Shown: positions 15,320 to 24,731, numbered from the stretch's first letter. The stretch: DNA of 28,691 nucleotides from Candidatus Dadabacteria bacterium RIFCSPHIGHO2_12_FULL_53_21 (GCA_001775255.1 MFCJ01000062.1:1-28691); one strand, 5' to 3'. Numbers and translations are program-made. Notes: generated by a model not told the origin, from the letters alone.

Positions 15320-17083
15320 CTATTCCTGAATCACATAACGACCGGGCGCGTCCCCCAAAGGCGCATAACCCTTTCTCGCAGCGCCCATAGAAGGCGGCCT
15401 GGTTCTATTTCCCGAGCGCTTCCTCAGCCATGCTCCCCACGCCTCCCACCAGGAGCCTTCCTTCTCGGGCGTCCTCGAGGCCCAGCTCTCGGGGTCGATA
15501 TACGTGTCACTCTCTTTCCTCGTCCCCAGGCGGTAGCTCCTGCCGGGGTGTCCGGGCTCGCTCACTATGCCCGCGTTATGTCCGCCGCTCGTGAGCACGA
15601 ACGTCACCTCGGTGTCCGCGAGGAGGTTTATCTTGTAAACAGAGCGCCACGGAGCCACGTGATCCCTCTCGGTCGATACCACGAACATCGGAACCCTTAT
15701 ATCCGTGAGCGAAACGGGCCTGTCTTTTACAAGATACCGCCCTTCGGCAAGGTCGTTGTTGAGAAACAGGCTTGTGAGATACTCCGAGTGCATACGGTAC
15801 GGCATCCTCGTCGCGTCCGCATTCCAGGCCATCAGGTCGAACATCGGCTCGCGCTCCCCCAAGAGGTAGTCGTGCACCATACGCGACCAGATGAGGTCGT
15901 TCGACCGGAGCATCTGAAATGCCCCCGCCATCTGCTTCGTGTCAAGATAGCCCTGGTCCCACATCATATCCTCGAGAAAAGCGAGCTGGCTCTCGTCGAT
16001 GAAAAGCATTAACTCCCCCCCCTCGTGGAAGTCAGTCTGGGCGGCGAGAAGCGTTATGCTCCCGAGACGTCCGTCACCGTCCCGGGCCATCGCAGCTGAG
16101 GCGGTTGCGAGCAGCGTGCCGCCGAGACAATAACCCAGGGCGTGCACATGTCTCCTGGGGATTATACCGCTGATCGCCCTGAGCGCCTCCATTATCCCGA
16201 GATCCAGATAATCCCCCATACCGGTGTCCCTGTCTTCGGGCCCCGGGTTTTTCCACGAAACCATGAAGACCGTGTGCCCTTTATCGACGAGGTATTTGAC
16301 GAGCGAATTATGCGGAGAGAGGTCGAGGATATAATATTTCATAATCCAGGCCGGGACGATAAGGACAGGCTCCGCGTACACGTCTCTGGTCGAAGGCTCG
16401 TACTGGATAAGCTCGATAAGACGGTTCCTGAATACAACCTTGCCGGGCGTGACTGCAACGGCTTTCCCGACCTCGAATCGTTCCGTCCCAACCGGTTTTT
16501 TGCCGATTACGGACCGCTCCCAGTCCTCAAGCAGGTTGAGCCACCCTCGAAAGAGGTTATTCCCCCCGGACTCGATCGTTTTCCTGAGTATCTCGGGATT
16601 TGTCAGTATAAAGTTAGAGGGGGCAAATATATCCAATATCTGGCGGGTGACGAAAGAGACGACATCTTCGTGGTGACGGTTAACCCCGTCAACCCCTGTA
16701 GTCGCATTGTGGAACCATTGCTGGGTCAGGAGGAAAGACTGATACATCAGATTAAACGGCACGCGCTGCCATCCCTCGGCGCCGAACCGCTTATCCTGGG
16801 GCAGGGGTTCTATACAGGGCTGCGTTCCTGACCGATACGCGCACCTGAAGGCGTAAACATAGAACCTCACGGCCTTCCTGAGCGCTTTCTGCACGAGCTC
16901 GAGCTGCTTCGCAGGCGAAATGCCCAGATGAACGAGCCAGTCGAGGTAGGCGAGCATGAGCGCCGCGGGCGATATGCCGAGCGTAAACCGGCTTATCGTG
17001 GAATGCACCATCTTGTCCATACCCGAAAGCGCGTTCGGTATGTCCGCTTCGCCGTCTATATCGTCTCTGATTTGAATAGTCAT
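15320..17083 (-). CDS. phaC: class I polyhydroxyalkanoate synthase
   Basis: A 587-residue PHA synthase that polymerises hydroxyacyl-CoA into storage granules. The N-terminal domain carries QILDIFAPSNFILTNPEIL. The alpha/beta hydrolase part has the lipase-like box GYCLGGT with nucleophile Cys319, the same number as in Cupriavidus necator, plus Asp474 (STERDHVAPW) and His502 (SGGHNAG). Other family marks are VPAWIMKYYILDLSPHNSLV and SWKNPGPEDRD. Length fits class I, which needs no PhaE or PhaR partner. No phaA, phaB or phasin gene is in the window, so precursor supply is elsewhere. The C-terminus has a family-typical tryptophan cluster (GSWWEAWGAW) and then an extended basic tail. Confidence 0.95.
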   Translation of the reverse strand: MTIQIRDDIDGEADIPNALSGMDKMVHSTISRFTLGISPAALMLAYLDWLVHLGISPAKQLELVQKALRKAVRFYVYAFRCAYRSGTQPCIEPLPQDKRFGAEGWQRVPFNLMYQSFLLTQQWFHNATTGVDGVNRHHEDVVSFVTRQILDIFAPSNFILTNPEILRKTIESGGNNLFRGWLNLLEDWERSVIGKKPVGTERFEVGKAVAVTPGKVVFRNRLIELIQYEPSTRDVYAEPVLIVPAWIMKYYILDLSPHNSLVKYLVDKGHTVFMVSWKNPGPEDRDTGMGDYLDLGIMEALRAISGIIPRRHVHALGYCLGGTLLATASAAMARDGDGRLGSITLLAAQTDFHEGGELMLFIDESQLAFLEDMMWDQGYLDTKQMAGAFQMLRSNDLIWSRMVHDYLLGEREPMFDLMAWNADATRMPYRMHSEYLTSLFLNNDLAEGRYLVKDRPVSLTDIRVPMFVVSTERDHVAPWRSVYKINLLADTEVTFVLTSGGHNAGIVSEPGHPGRSYRLGTRKESDTYIDPESWASRTPEKEGSWWEAWGAWLRKRSGNRTRPPSMGAARKGYAPLGDAPGRYVIQE

Positions 17084-17246
17084 CGTTGTTACCCGAGCCG
17101 AACCATCTTATCAAACCCCCGGATATCAATAATAGGTGCAATCATCGTACCACAGGACAAATGAATGCAACTTATTATTATTACTTGGTTATTTATAATG
17201 TGAGTCCGTGTCGTCTGTCCGAAAAACTTACAGAAGGTTCAAAAAG

Positions 17247-17262
17247 GAAATACATGTATTTC
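17247..17262. promoter_or_regulatory. 16-bp perfect palindrome upstream of phaC
   Basis: GAAATACATGTATTTC is a perfect inverted repeat with no spacer, in the AT-rich gap between the lipoprotein gene (70 bp away) and phaC (164 bp upstream of its ATG). It could be an operator for a dimeric regulator. No promoter is clearly placed next to it. Confidence 0.35.
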
Positions 17263-17331
17263 TTTATAGTCTATAGGAATATTCAAATGAATGCTTCGGG
17301 CCGCTTACTAAAATCAGACTTTCGAACTATC

Positions 17332-18057
17332 TTAATTACCTATTTCCTTGTCCCAATCCTCGTTAAATTCTATATTCTCGAGGACCTTGTAGGCTTTTTC
17401 TTTCAACTCGGGATCTTTTTTCTCAGTGACAGATACGTGCAGGAACATTACTTCGTAATAGAAGGCGTTCCTGTCCTTATCCAGACCGTCGTAGGGACCC
17501 TCGAACACGTAAAATTCGACCACTTCATAGAAATATTTATCGCTCGGCCTGAGCTCTTTATCACGGAACGTCGTCGTAGGGCCGCCCGCCTTGAACTGGA
17601 GCCGTTTGGATGATATGAAATTATAACTGGCCTCGGCGCAGATACCTTCGATACCTTTACACGTAACCGTTTCATAATTTACGACCTCAACCCCGAGCTC
17701 CTTATTCTTTATTAACTCCCTGTCATGGTAATTCTTTACCCAGTTCCGTAGATATTCGTTGTCTAGCTTATCGCTCCATTTCCTCAAGCCGGTCGTGATG
17801 TAAATAAAGTATAAATCCTCCTCGTCTCCGCTCGCGAGCCTGAGCCTGTCCTCGCACGGATCGGGGCCGTAGAGCATCTCGGTCCAGTGTTTGTCCACGT
17901 ACCACTCCCCTTCCGCGGGCGGGAGCATCGATATACAGCCGCTGATTATCCTCTCCGACGGGTTCTCTATAGGGACATATTTCGTGGACGCGCAGCCGAA
18001 CAGGAAAATAACGGGGGGAATAAGCGATATTAAGATGGATGCGGCTCTGATGGTCAT
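17332..18057 (-). CDS. lipoprotein of unknown function
   Basis: A 241-residue predicted lipoprotein. The chosen start is the ATG at 18057, since it gives a normal signal peptide (MTIRAASILISL...) with lipobox LFGC and lipidated Cys22. The frame stays open 29 codons further to a TTG, but that sequence overlaps the promoter and is unlikely to be translated. The mature protein has four cysteines besides the lipid site (SGCIS, DPCED, VTCKG, GICAE), one pair close together and able to form a disulfide. The sequence is rich in Tyr, Glu and Lys, and the last 40 residues are helical. No family is recognised. It has its own promoter and is not clearly part of the efflux operon upstream. Confidence 0.8.
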   Translation of the reverse strand: MTIRAASILISLIPPVIFLFGCASTKYVPIENPSERIISGCISMLPPAEGEWYVDKHWTEMLYGPDPCEDRLRLASGDEEDLYFIYITTGLRKWSDKLDNEYLRNWVKNYHDRELIKNKELGVEVVNYETVTCKGIEGICAEASYNFISSKRLQFKAGGPTTTFRDKELRPSDKYFYEVVEFYVFEGPYDGLDKDRNAFYYEVMFLHVSVTEKKDPELKEKAYKVLENIEFNEDWDKEIGN

Positions 18058-18142
18058 GTCATAGCTTCTGAAAAAATCCTTTTCGGTCTCAACCGTGTAA
18101 GCCGGACCGTTCGATACAATACGACATACCCCCCCCTTCCCC

Positions 18143-18172
18143 AATATAAAGCAAACCGCTTTCGGTTGTCAA
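18143..18172 (-). promoter_or_regulatory. promoter of the lipoprotein gene with inverted repeat in the spacer
   Basis: On the minus strand a perfect -35 TTGACA (18167-18172) is followed by TTATAT at 17-bp spacing or TATATT at 18-bp spacing. The spacer holds AACCG-AAAG-CGGTT (18154-18167), an inverted repeat touching the -35, which could be an operator or form a hairpin in read-through RNA from the efflux operon. The leader would be about 80 bases. Confidence 0.5.
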
Positions 18173-18210
18173 TAGTATCGGTCAACGCAAGGGGATATAT
18201 GCTAGAGGTT

Positions 18211-21200
18211 TTAAGATATCCTGCTCTTATACTCGTAATACAGGAGCGGCACCATCGTTCTCGATATAAGGGTCGCCGCCACCTCCCCTGCCATAAGAGA
18301 GATGGCAAGACCCTGGAAAATGGGATCAAAAAGGATTACGGATGAACCCACAACTACGGCCGACGCGGTAAGCAGCATAGGCCTGAACCTTATCACTCCG
18401 GCCTCCACCACGGCATCCCCGAGGGGCATGCCCTCGGCTAGCTTGAGCTCTACGAAATCCACCAATATGATCGAATTCCTGACGACTATGCCCGCGCCTG
18501 CAATGAAGCCTATCATCGACGTAGCCGTGAAGAACGCGCCGAGGAGGGCATGCCCCGGCAGTATGCCGATGAGCGAAAGCGGTATCGGGGCCATAATCAC
18601 GAGCGGTACGACGAAAGACCTAAACCACCCGACAATCATCACGTATATCAGCACGAGAACGGCGGCAAAAGCTATTCCCATGTCCCTGAACACTTCGTAT
18701 GTTATCTGCCACTCCCCGTCCCATTTCATCGAATAAACATCTTCGAGCGGGGGCTGGATAGATGAATACTGTTTGAGCGCGTATCCTTCCGGCAGCTCGA
18801 GCTTATCTACCGCGTCTTTCATCCCCAGTATCGCGTAGACCGGGCTCTCCTCCCTTCCGGCGACATCAGCCGTCACATAGACAACTCTCTTTAGATTTTT
18901 ACCGTAGATCGTCTTATCCTCGAACGTCTCTCTGACATTTACGAGCTCTGAAATGTTCACATGCCCGCCTTCGGGCGTCATAATCCCTATCTCCTTCAGG
19001 CTTTCGATACCTGCCCTCTCGGAAAGCGGGGCTCTCAAAATAAGCTCGACCGGTTCTTTCTCGCTCTCAACGTGAGCAAGACCGACAGGGCTTCCTGCGA
19101 GCAGAATTCGGAGCGTTCTCGCAATATCCTCGGAGCTTATACCGTTCCGGGAAGCCTTTTCTTTATCCACCTCGTATACGGCCTTTTTCTGATTGTCCTC
19201 GACGTACCAGTCCACATCGACCACGCTTTCGGTGCCTTCAAATATCTTCATCACTTCCCGGGCAATCTCCGTCTGTCTTTCCGGGTCCGGTCCGTATATC
19301 TCGGCGACGAGAGTGCTCAACACAGGGGGCCCGGGCGGCACTTCGGCGATTTTTATACTGGCACCATACCTATCCCCGATCTCCTTAACGGGGGGCCTTA
19401 TCCTCTTGGCTATGTCGTGGCTCTGGGCGTCCCTTTCGCCCTTGGGAACAAAATTCACCTGTATGTCTGAGACGTTGCCGCCTTCCCTGAGAAAATAGTG
19501 CCTCACAAGGCCGTTGAAGTTGACTGGGGCAGCGGTTCCGGTGTAGAGCTCATAGTCGAGGACCTCAGGCACCGTCCCCAGGTAATCCCCTATCTCCCGG
19601 GATAAGGCGGCCGTATCCTCAAGTGTGCTCCCCTCGGGCATATCTATTATCACTTGAAGCTCGCTCTTGTTGTCAAAAGGAAGCATCTTCACAGTGACGG
19701 CTTTGAAAAATACGAGAAGGCATGATGCCACAAGCAGGATAGATACCAATGCGTAAGCCTTGCCTCTTTTTTTGCCGCTTCCTAGAAGCCCCCTCAAATT
19801 CCCCTCGTATATACGGTTAAGCCTTTTCAATAACCTGCCCTCTTCCCCTTCCGGCTTATCCGACTTCTTAACACCCCTGAGCACCATGTAGCTCAGCCAC
19901 GGACTTATAATGAATGCGATGAAGAGCGAGATGAGCATCGCTGCGGACGCCCCGATCGGTATGGGTCTCATGTAGGGGCCCATGAGACCGGACACGAATG
20001 CCATCGGAAGCAGCGCCGCTATGACCGTAAAAGTAGCGAGTATAGTCGGGTTCCCCACTTCGTCGACGGCCCTTACCGCGACGGCTGAGCTCACGCCGAA
20101 CATCTTGAAATGCCTGTATATGTTTTCCACGACTACGATAGCGTCGTCGACTAGTATTCCGATCGAGAAGATGAGAGCGAAAAGGGTCACTCTGTTGAGC
20201 GTGTAGCCGAACATGTATGTGACGAATATCGTGAGGGCGAGGGTTACCGGTATCGCCACGAGCACTACTATAGATTCCCTCCATCCGAGGGCGAGGGCGA
20301 TCAGGAAAGTAACGGAAAGGGCCGCTATAAACATATGCTTCAGGAGCTCGTCCGATTTCTCTTTCGCGGACTCGCCGTAGTTGCGTGTCGTCTCTATCTC
20401 CACTCCCCGAGGTATGACGCTTCCTTTCATGACTTCGAGCTTCTTTTGAAGTCTCTCGGCTATATGGGTCGCGTTCGTGCCTTTTTTCTTCGCAAGCGAT
20501 ATCGTGACCGCTTCCGAAAGCCCTTTCTTGTATTTATCCGATGCGCTGCCGAACCCTATGAAGACGTACTCGGACGGTTCTTCGGGCCCGTCCGTTATCC
20601 CCGCAACGTCCCTCAGATAAACGGGGCGTCCGTCACGGACACCCGCCGCTACTTCGCCTATTTCAGCCGCATCCCTGAGAAACCCTTCGGTCTCGACCAC
20701 ATACTCCCCGCCCACGGAGGGGAAAGTGCCGCCTTTCAGCGTGAAATTAGCCTTACCGATCGCGTCTGCGATGCCTAAAGGGGAGAGTGAATACGCCTTC
20801 AGCTTAACCGGGTCGAGTGTAATAGTTACCTGTCTTTTCTGTCCACCTATCACCTTATATTCCGAGACTTCATTGTCCTTTTTAAGCTCTTCAGCGACTT
20901 CATGAGCTACCCTTCTAAGCTCGTAACCGCCGTACCTGTCGCTCCATAACGTGAACGTCAGGATCGGCACGTCGTCTATGGATTTCGGTTTTACGAGCGG
21001 CTCGGATACTCCGGGAGGTATCATGTCGTAATTGGACATGAGCTTGTTATAGAGCTTTACGATGCTGTCCTCCATGTCCTCGCCTACAAAGAACCTCACC
21101 GTCGCAACGCTCATTCCCGGTTTGGACATGGTATAGAGGTATTCGACGCCCTCGACTTCCCATAGGAGCTTCCCCATGGGCCTGGTCACACGCACCTCAA

Positions 21201-21390
21201 CCTCAGCGGAAGAAGCGCCTGGGTAGGATACGAAAACATCGACCATGGGGACAATGATCTGGGGTTCCTCTTCGCGGGGAGTGACGATTACAGCGAATAT
21301 CCCGAGCGCAAGGGATGCGATTACAACTAGCGGCGTGAGCTTGGACTCTATAAACGTGCCGGCTATTCTGCCTGCTATTCCCATATTCAT
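18211..21390 (-). CDS. RND efflux pump inner-membrane permease
   Basis: A 1059-residue resistance-nodulation-division transporter with the usual 12 membrane helices and two large periplasmic loops. Helix 4 carries GILVDDAIVVVEN with the proton-relay pair Asp415-Asp416, the mark of the hydrophobe/amphiphile (HAE1, AcrB-like) branch rather than the metal-exporting CusA branch. The start of the first loop, TPREEEPQIIVPMVDVFVSY, is intact, and the second half keeps MIGFIAGAGIVVRNSIILVDF. The substrate cannot be read by eye. It is the last gene of an operon, five bases after the adaptor gene, and forms a tripartite pump with the next two genes. Confidence 0.95.
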   Translation of the reverse strand: MNMGIAGRIAGTFIESKLTPLVVIASLALGIFAVIVTPREEEPQIIVPMVDVFVSYPGASSAEVEVRVTRPMGKLLWEVEGVEYLYTMSKPGMSVATVRFFVGEDMEDSIVKLYNKLMSNYDMIPPGVSEPLVKPKSIDDVPILTFTLWSDRYGGYELRRVAHEVAEELKKDNEVSEYKVIGGQKRQVTITLDPVKLKAYSLSPLGIADAIGKANFTLKGGTFPSVGGEYVVETEGFLRDAAEIGEVAAGVRDGRPVYLRDVAGITDGPEEPSEYVFIGFGSASDKYKKGLSEAVTISLAKKKGTNATHIAERLQKKLEVMKGSVIPRGVEIETTRNYGESAKEKSDELLKHMFIAALSVTFLIALALGWRESIVVLVAIPVTLALTIFVTYMFGYTLNRVTLFALIFSIGILVDDAIVVVENIYRHFKMFGVSSAVAVRAVDEVGNPTILATFTVIAALLPMAFVSGLMGPYMRPIPIGASAAMLISLFIAFIISPWLSYMVLRGVKKSDKPEGEEGRLLKRLNRIYEGNLRGLLGSGKKRGKAYALVSILLVASCLLVFFKAVTVKMLPFDNKSELQVIIDMPEGSTLEDTAALSREIGDYLGTVPEVLDYELYTGTAAPVNFNGLVRHYFLREGGNVSDIQVNFVPKGERDAQSHDIAKRIRPPVKEIGDRYGASIKIAEVPPGPPVLSTLVAEIYGPDPERQTEIAREVMKIFEGTESVVDVDWYVEDNQKKAVYEVDKEKASRNGISSEDIARTLRILLAGSPVGLAHVESEKEPVELILRAPLSERAGIESLKEIGIMTPEGGHVNISELVNVRETFEDKTIYGKNLKRVVYVTADVAGREESPVYAILGMKDAVDKLELPEGYALKQYSSIQPPLEDVYSMKWDGEWQITYEVFRDMGIAFAAVLVLIYVMIVGWFRSFVVPLVIMAPIPLSLIGILPGHALLGAFFTATSMIGFIAGAGIVVRNSIILVDFVELKLAEGMPLGDAVVEAGVIRFRPMLLTASAVVVGSSVILFDPIFQGLAISLMAGEVAATLISRTMVPLLYYEYKSRIS

Positions 21391-21395
21391 AACAG

Positions 21396-22502
21396 TCAGT
21401 TGCCTTCGACAAGCCCTCCGTCGGTTGCTCTTTCGGCCCCTTCCACTATCACGACGTCGCCGTCCCTGAGCCCGGACAGCACCTCTAAACTGCCGTTATA
21501 ACTTCTTCCGGTCCGGACGAGCCTGTAAGTCGCAACACCGTCGTCATTCACAATAAAGACTCCCTGGAGCTGTCCCTTTTCTATGACTGCCGATCCTGGA
21601 ACAAGTATGGTTTCCCGCTTACCGGACGGTATGAGGACCGAAGCATAAAGGCCCGTCTTCAGGGACTCGCCGCCGAGTCCGATTTTCACGAGGAAGGTCC
21701 TCGTGCCCGGGTCAATCGCCGGAACCACCTCCGTAATCGTGCCATCTATCCGAACGCCGAGCGCTTCGATGTCCGCATGCACATTCATGCCGGGCTCGAG
21801 TTTGCCAAGCATCTTCTCGTCAACGTTCACGTCAAGCCTGAAAGAAGAGTTGTCTTCTACCCTGAGAAGGACCCGACCGGGGAAAGCCATACTCCCGACT
21901 TCCGCTTCCTTTCCCGTCACGATGCCCGAAACAGGGGCTTTTATCTTCGTGAACCCGAGATTGATCTCGGCTTCTTCCATGTTCGCTTGAGCCCTGCCGA
22001 GGGCCGCGCGCGCCCGCTCGAACTCGATCGCAGATACTTCCTTTTGCGTCTCTATCTCGTCCATTTCGTGAGCGGATATCGCTCTGTCGTTGTAAAGGTT
22101 TTTGTACCTATCATAAGTCAGCTCGGTCAGGTGTTTATTCTTCCCGGCCGCGGCGAGATAATTCTGCGCCTCCCTGTATGCCTCCGTCGACGCAAGAGCC
22201 CTCTGCTCGAAGTCCCTGCCGTCTATCGTCAGGAGGACTTCTCCTTCGGCCACCTTGTCTCCTTCCTTTACGTTCACGGACGTCACAGCGCCCATGACCC
22301 TGCTTGCGACGTCGCTTATAGTTTTAGCCTTCACCGTGCCGGAAGTCCTGTAATATTCATCGACCTCTATTTTCCGGATGGTCTCGGTCTTCACGCCCTC
22401 AATAACGATTCTATCGGCAGCCTTGTTACCGGAATCGGAGCTGTCTCCGCAGGAAGCAAAAAATAAAATCAAAATTAAAGATAGCGCTCTCATATGTTTC
22501 AT
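21396..22502 (-). CDS. RND periplasmic adaptor lipoprotein
   Basis: A 368-residue membrane fusion protein. A lipoprotein signal (ILFFASCGD, Cys18) tethers it to the inner membrane. Barrel-sandwich halves (SDVASRVMGAVTSVNVKEGDKV and INLGFTKIKAPVSGIVTGKEAEVG) flank a long helical hairpin (about 95-175). The beta-barrel and membrane-proximal domains end with LRDGDVVIVEGAERA. It links the permease to the TolC-type channel. It starts 15 bases after the TolC-family gene ends. It lacks the His- or Met-rich tails of metal-pump adaptors. Confidence 0.95.
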   Translation of the reverse strand: MKHMRALSLILILFFASCGDSSDSGNKAADRIVIEGVKTETIRKIEVDEYYRTSGTVKAKTISDVASRVMGAVTSVNVKEGDKVAEGEVLLTIDGRDFEQRALASTEAYREAQNYLAAAGKNKHLTELTYDRYKNLYNDRAISAHEMDEIETQKEVSAIEFERARAALGRAQANMEEAEINLGFTKIKAPVSGIVTGKEAEVGSMAFPGRVLLRVEDNSSFRLDVNVDEKMLGKLEPGMNVHADIEALGVRIDGTITEVVPAIDPGTRTFLVKIGLGGESLKTGLYASVLIPSGKRETILVPGSAVIEKGQLQGVFIVNDDGVATYRLVRTGRSYNGSLEVLSGLRDGDVVIVEGAERATDGGLVEGN

Positions 22503-22517
22503 GCCTGTAATATCGAA

Positions 22518-23873
22518 TTAATTTGTTATCCCTAAATCCTCCAGGATCGTCCCGCTCTCGAAAGAGAGTCTCGCGACGGAGATCGAATACCCGTTCTGTT
22601 TCGCGACGAGATTGGCTCTTGTCCTGTCCAGGTTGAGCTGTGAGTCCAGGAGGTCGTAGAACGGGGACAGTGAGTTTTCATACCTCTTCCGCACGAGCCG
22701 TGTTCCTTCGGCCGCCGTTTCGAGAGACTTCTCCGCAAGCTCTACATTCTTCTTCGCTTCTTCGACGGCGAGGAATGATTCATACACGCTCAGAGAGACG
22801 CTTTTTTTTATGCCTTCGAGGCTCTCCTCCATCTGCGATGCAGTGTGACTCGCCCTCACCCTCTCGTATTCCCTCCTTCCCCCGTTGAATATCTCCCACC
22901 TCAGGATAGCCGCTACGAACCAGCTGTCGCCCTCGGAGCCGAAGGGCACGTTCCTGTCGTTAAGCTGGTAGGTTCCTCTCACGCCGATTCTCGGGAGGTA
23001 ACCCGCATCTGCGATGCTCACGTTCGTCCTCGCGCTTTCATAACGGTATTGGAGGGAGACCACGTCTTTCCGCGAGAGGGACTTCTCAGTGTAATACTCG
23101 AATTCCCTGAGCGCTATCTCCTCCGTCACGGCTTCCGCATCCACGGATTCCTCGAGACCGAGGAGGAGCCCGAGCGAGCGCTTCGCGACTTTGAGATTCT
23201 TTTCCGTGCTCACGAGCTGCTGCTCCGCTTCCGTTACCGCGGTTTCCGCCCGCAGGGTGTCCGAGTACAGACCCATGCCCGATTTAAATCTCGAGTTAGC
23301 TATTCTTAACTGCTCCCTCGCGTCCTCGAGCGCCTTCCGCGCCACCCGGACGAACTCTTTTGCAGTCCCGACCTGAATGTAGGTCTCCACCACCCTGAAA
23401 GCGACGTACTCCCTCTGCCTGCCGAACTCTTCCCTCTTTGCAAGATATTCTTTATTGGCGGACTTCAGGGCGAGCGCCTCCTGTATCGCCAATATGGGCT
23501 GTTCCACAGAAATGTCCGTCTCGAAATCGCTCACAGGGTCGGGATTATTGAGGCTCGAGATTTCGAAGTCGGATTCCTTGAAGCGCCCCTCATTCAGCTT
23601 TATCGAAAACACACCGGTCGGGTTATTCGTACGGACGAAGCTTTCCTCTAGATTTATTTGAGGAAGAAGATAACTCCGCGATATGCCTATGTCCGCTTTC
23701 TCCGCGGAAACGGAGCTTTCGAAGGCCTTAAGATCGTCGTTGTTCTCGAGCGCTGTACCGACCGCTTCCCTGAGCTTGAAAATAACCTCTTCGGCAACGC
23801 TGATTTGGGCGAGAAGAAAAATAAAAACAAACGAAACGGTCATATTTACCATCTTGGATTTCAGCATAACCAT
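22518..23873 (-). CDS. TolC-family outer-membrane efflux protein
   Basis: A 451-residue outer-membrane factor. The signal peptide ends SVA-EE. The mature protein shows two OEP repeats of long amphipathic helices with short strands, including DISVEQPILAIQEALALK, ETAVTEAEQQLVSTEKNLKV and a second repeat ending LDRTRANLVAKQNGYSISVARL. There is no lipobox. It forms the exit duct for the pump encoded by the next two genes. It starts 45 bp after the DUF302 gene and begins the pump gene run. Confidence 0.93.
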   Translation of the reverse strand: MVMLKSKMVNMTVSFVFIFLLAQISVAEEVIFKLREAVGTALENNDDLKAFESSVSAEKADIGISRSYLLPQINLEESFVRTNNPTGVFSIKLNEGRFKESDFEISSLNNPDPVSDFETDISVEQPILAIQEALALKSANKEYLAKREEFGRQREYVAFRVVETYIQVGTAKEFVRVARKALEDAREQLRIANSRFKSGMGLYSDTLRAETAVTEAEQQLVSTEKNLKVAKRSLGLLLGLEESVDAEAVTEEIALREFEYYTEKSLSRKDVVSLQYRYESARTNVSIADAGYLPRIGVRGTYQLNDRNVPFGSEGDSWFVAAILRWEIFNGGRREYERVRASHTASQMEESLEGIKKSVSLSVYESFLAVEEAKKNVELAEKSLETAAEGTRLVRKRYENSLSPFYDLLDSQLNLDRTRANLVAKQNGYSISVARLSFESGTILEDLGITN

Positions 23874-23917
23874 CGTTTAATATCTCTCGAGCGCATCGAA
23901 TAGTTCAATATCGTTGC

Positions 23918-24322
23918 TTACAACTTACAGAGCGCATTCTCTATCCTCTTTCTCACCTCTTTCGCTATTTCGTCCATCTCCGGATTGCCGACGAGCTTCA
24001 ATGCCGACTCCGGATTCATAGCGGATACCACAACCCTTCCCCGGTCGTCCTCGTAAACTAGCACATTACAGGGCAGAAGCGTACCGAGCTGAGGCTCAAT
24101 GTCTATCGCCCTGTGGGCGAAATGCGGGTTGCAAGCGCCTAAAATCTTATAGGGCCTCCTTTCGAGACCGAGCTTTTCCTTTAAAACCTTCTTCGCGTCT
24201 ATCTCCGTAAGAACGCCGAACCCCTCTTCTTTCAAGGCCTCGGTGACCTTGATTACCGCCTCATCGAAGCCGAGCCCGGTCTCCCCTCCGAATGAATAAT
24301 TGTTTAGATCCCTGACTTTCAT
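23918..24322 (-). CDS. DUF302 family protein
   Basis: A 134-residue cytoplasmic protein of the DUF302 family, whose function is not established. The start chosen is the ATG at 24322, preceded by GGAGG; an upstream in-frame ATG has no such signal. The N-terminus GFDEAVIKVTEALKEEGFGV and the centre RPYKILGACNPHFAHRAI are family hallmarks. The cysteines Cys64 (LGACNP) and Cys85 (LLPCNV) are the ones usually kept and suggest a redox or ligand-binding site. As first gene of the efflux operon it may sense or process the pump substrate. No signal peptide is present. Confidence 0.9.
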   Translation of the reverse strand: MKVRDLNNYSFGGETGLGFDEAVIKVTEALKEEGFGVLTEIDAKKVLKEKLGLERRPYKILGACNPHFAHRAIDIEPQLGTLLPCNVLVYEDDRGRVVVSAMNPESALKLVGNPEMDEIAKEVRKRIENALCKL

Positions 24323-24394
24323 TTCGCGCCTCCAGTCGTGCTGCAAAAGAATCAACCTTCCCCACATCCATCTGCAGCCCATTTAAAAACATCA

Positions 24395-24428
24395 ATTATG
24401 ATGCACAGTCGTATATGCAGGATGCATA
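24395..24428 (-). promoter_or_regulatory. promoter and operator-like palindrome of the DUF302-efflux operon
   Basis: On the minus strand CATAAT (24395-24400) is a good -10, with a poor -35 (ATCCTG) 17 bp away. A perfect palindrome TATGCA-TCC-TGCATA (24414-24428) is centred on that -35, and an extra half-like site GTGCAT lies in the spacer. A weak -35 covered by a palindrome suggests a dimeric regulator. No regulator gene is adjacent. Confidence 0.45.
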
Positions 24429-24640
24429 AATAGGGCCTTAACTCATCATAATAACTTTTTATTGAATGGCAAGACAGGTGCCATCCATCTATATCGTATG
24501 TTAACAGGAAGTTATAATTAATTTCCAGGCATCCGCGATTGTAAGATTATAGGACAAACGACAACCGGCAGTGTTTACCGACTCAGGTGCGCATTTTTAA
24601 ATGATAGTTTAGAAACGAGGTGTAATAGAGGGAAGGAGTC

Positions 24641-24717
24641 TGGTCGGGGTGAGAGGGATCGAACCTCCGACCTCGGCGTCCCAAGCGCCGCGCGCTACCA
24701 GACTGCGCTACACCCCG
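24641..24717 (-). tRNA. tRNA-Pro (anticodon TGG)
   Basis: A complete tRNA: acceptor CGGGGTG/CACCCCG, D-arm with GCGCAGTCTGGTAGCGC, anticodon stem GGCGC/GCGCC-type with loop TTGGGA carrying TGG, T-arm GTCGG-AGGTTCGATC-type, discriminator A, and an encoded 3' CCA (24641-24643). The unusual CGGGGTG start is normal for bacterial tRNA-Pro. Confidence 0.95.
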
Positions 24718-24731
24718 ACAGAGGAAAAATG

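Noticed and set aside
16142..16831. 229-codon plus-strand frame
   Set aside because: Antisense shadow of phaC, which has its full catalytic triad.
18058..18144. N-terminal extension of the lipoprotein from a TTG
   Set aside because: It would hide the signal peptide, has no convincing start signal, and overlaps the predicted promoter.
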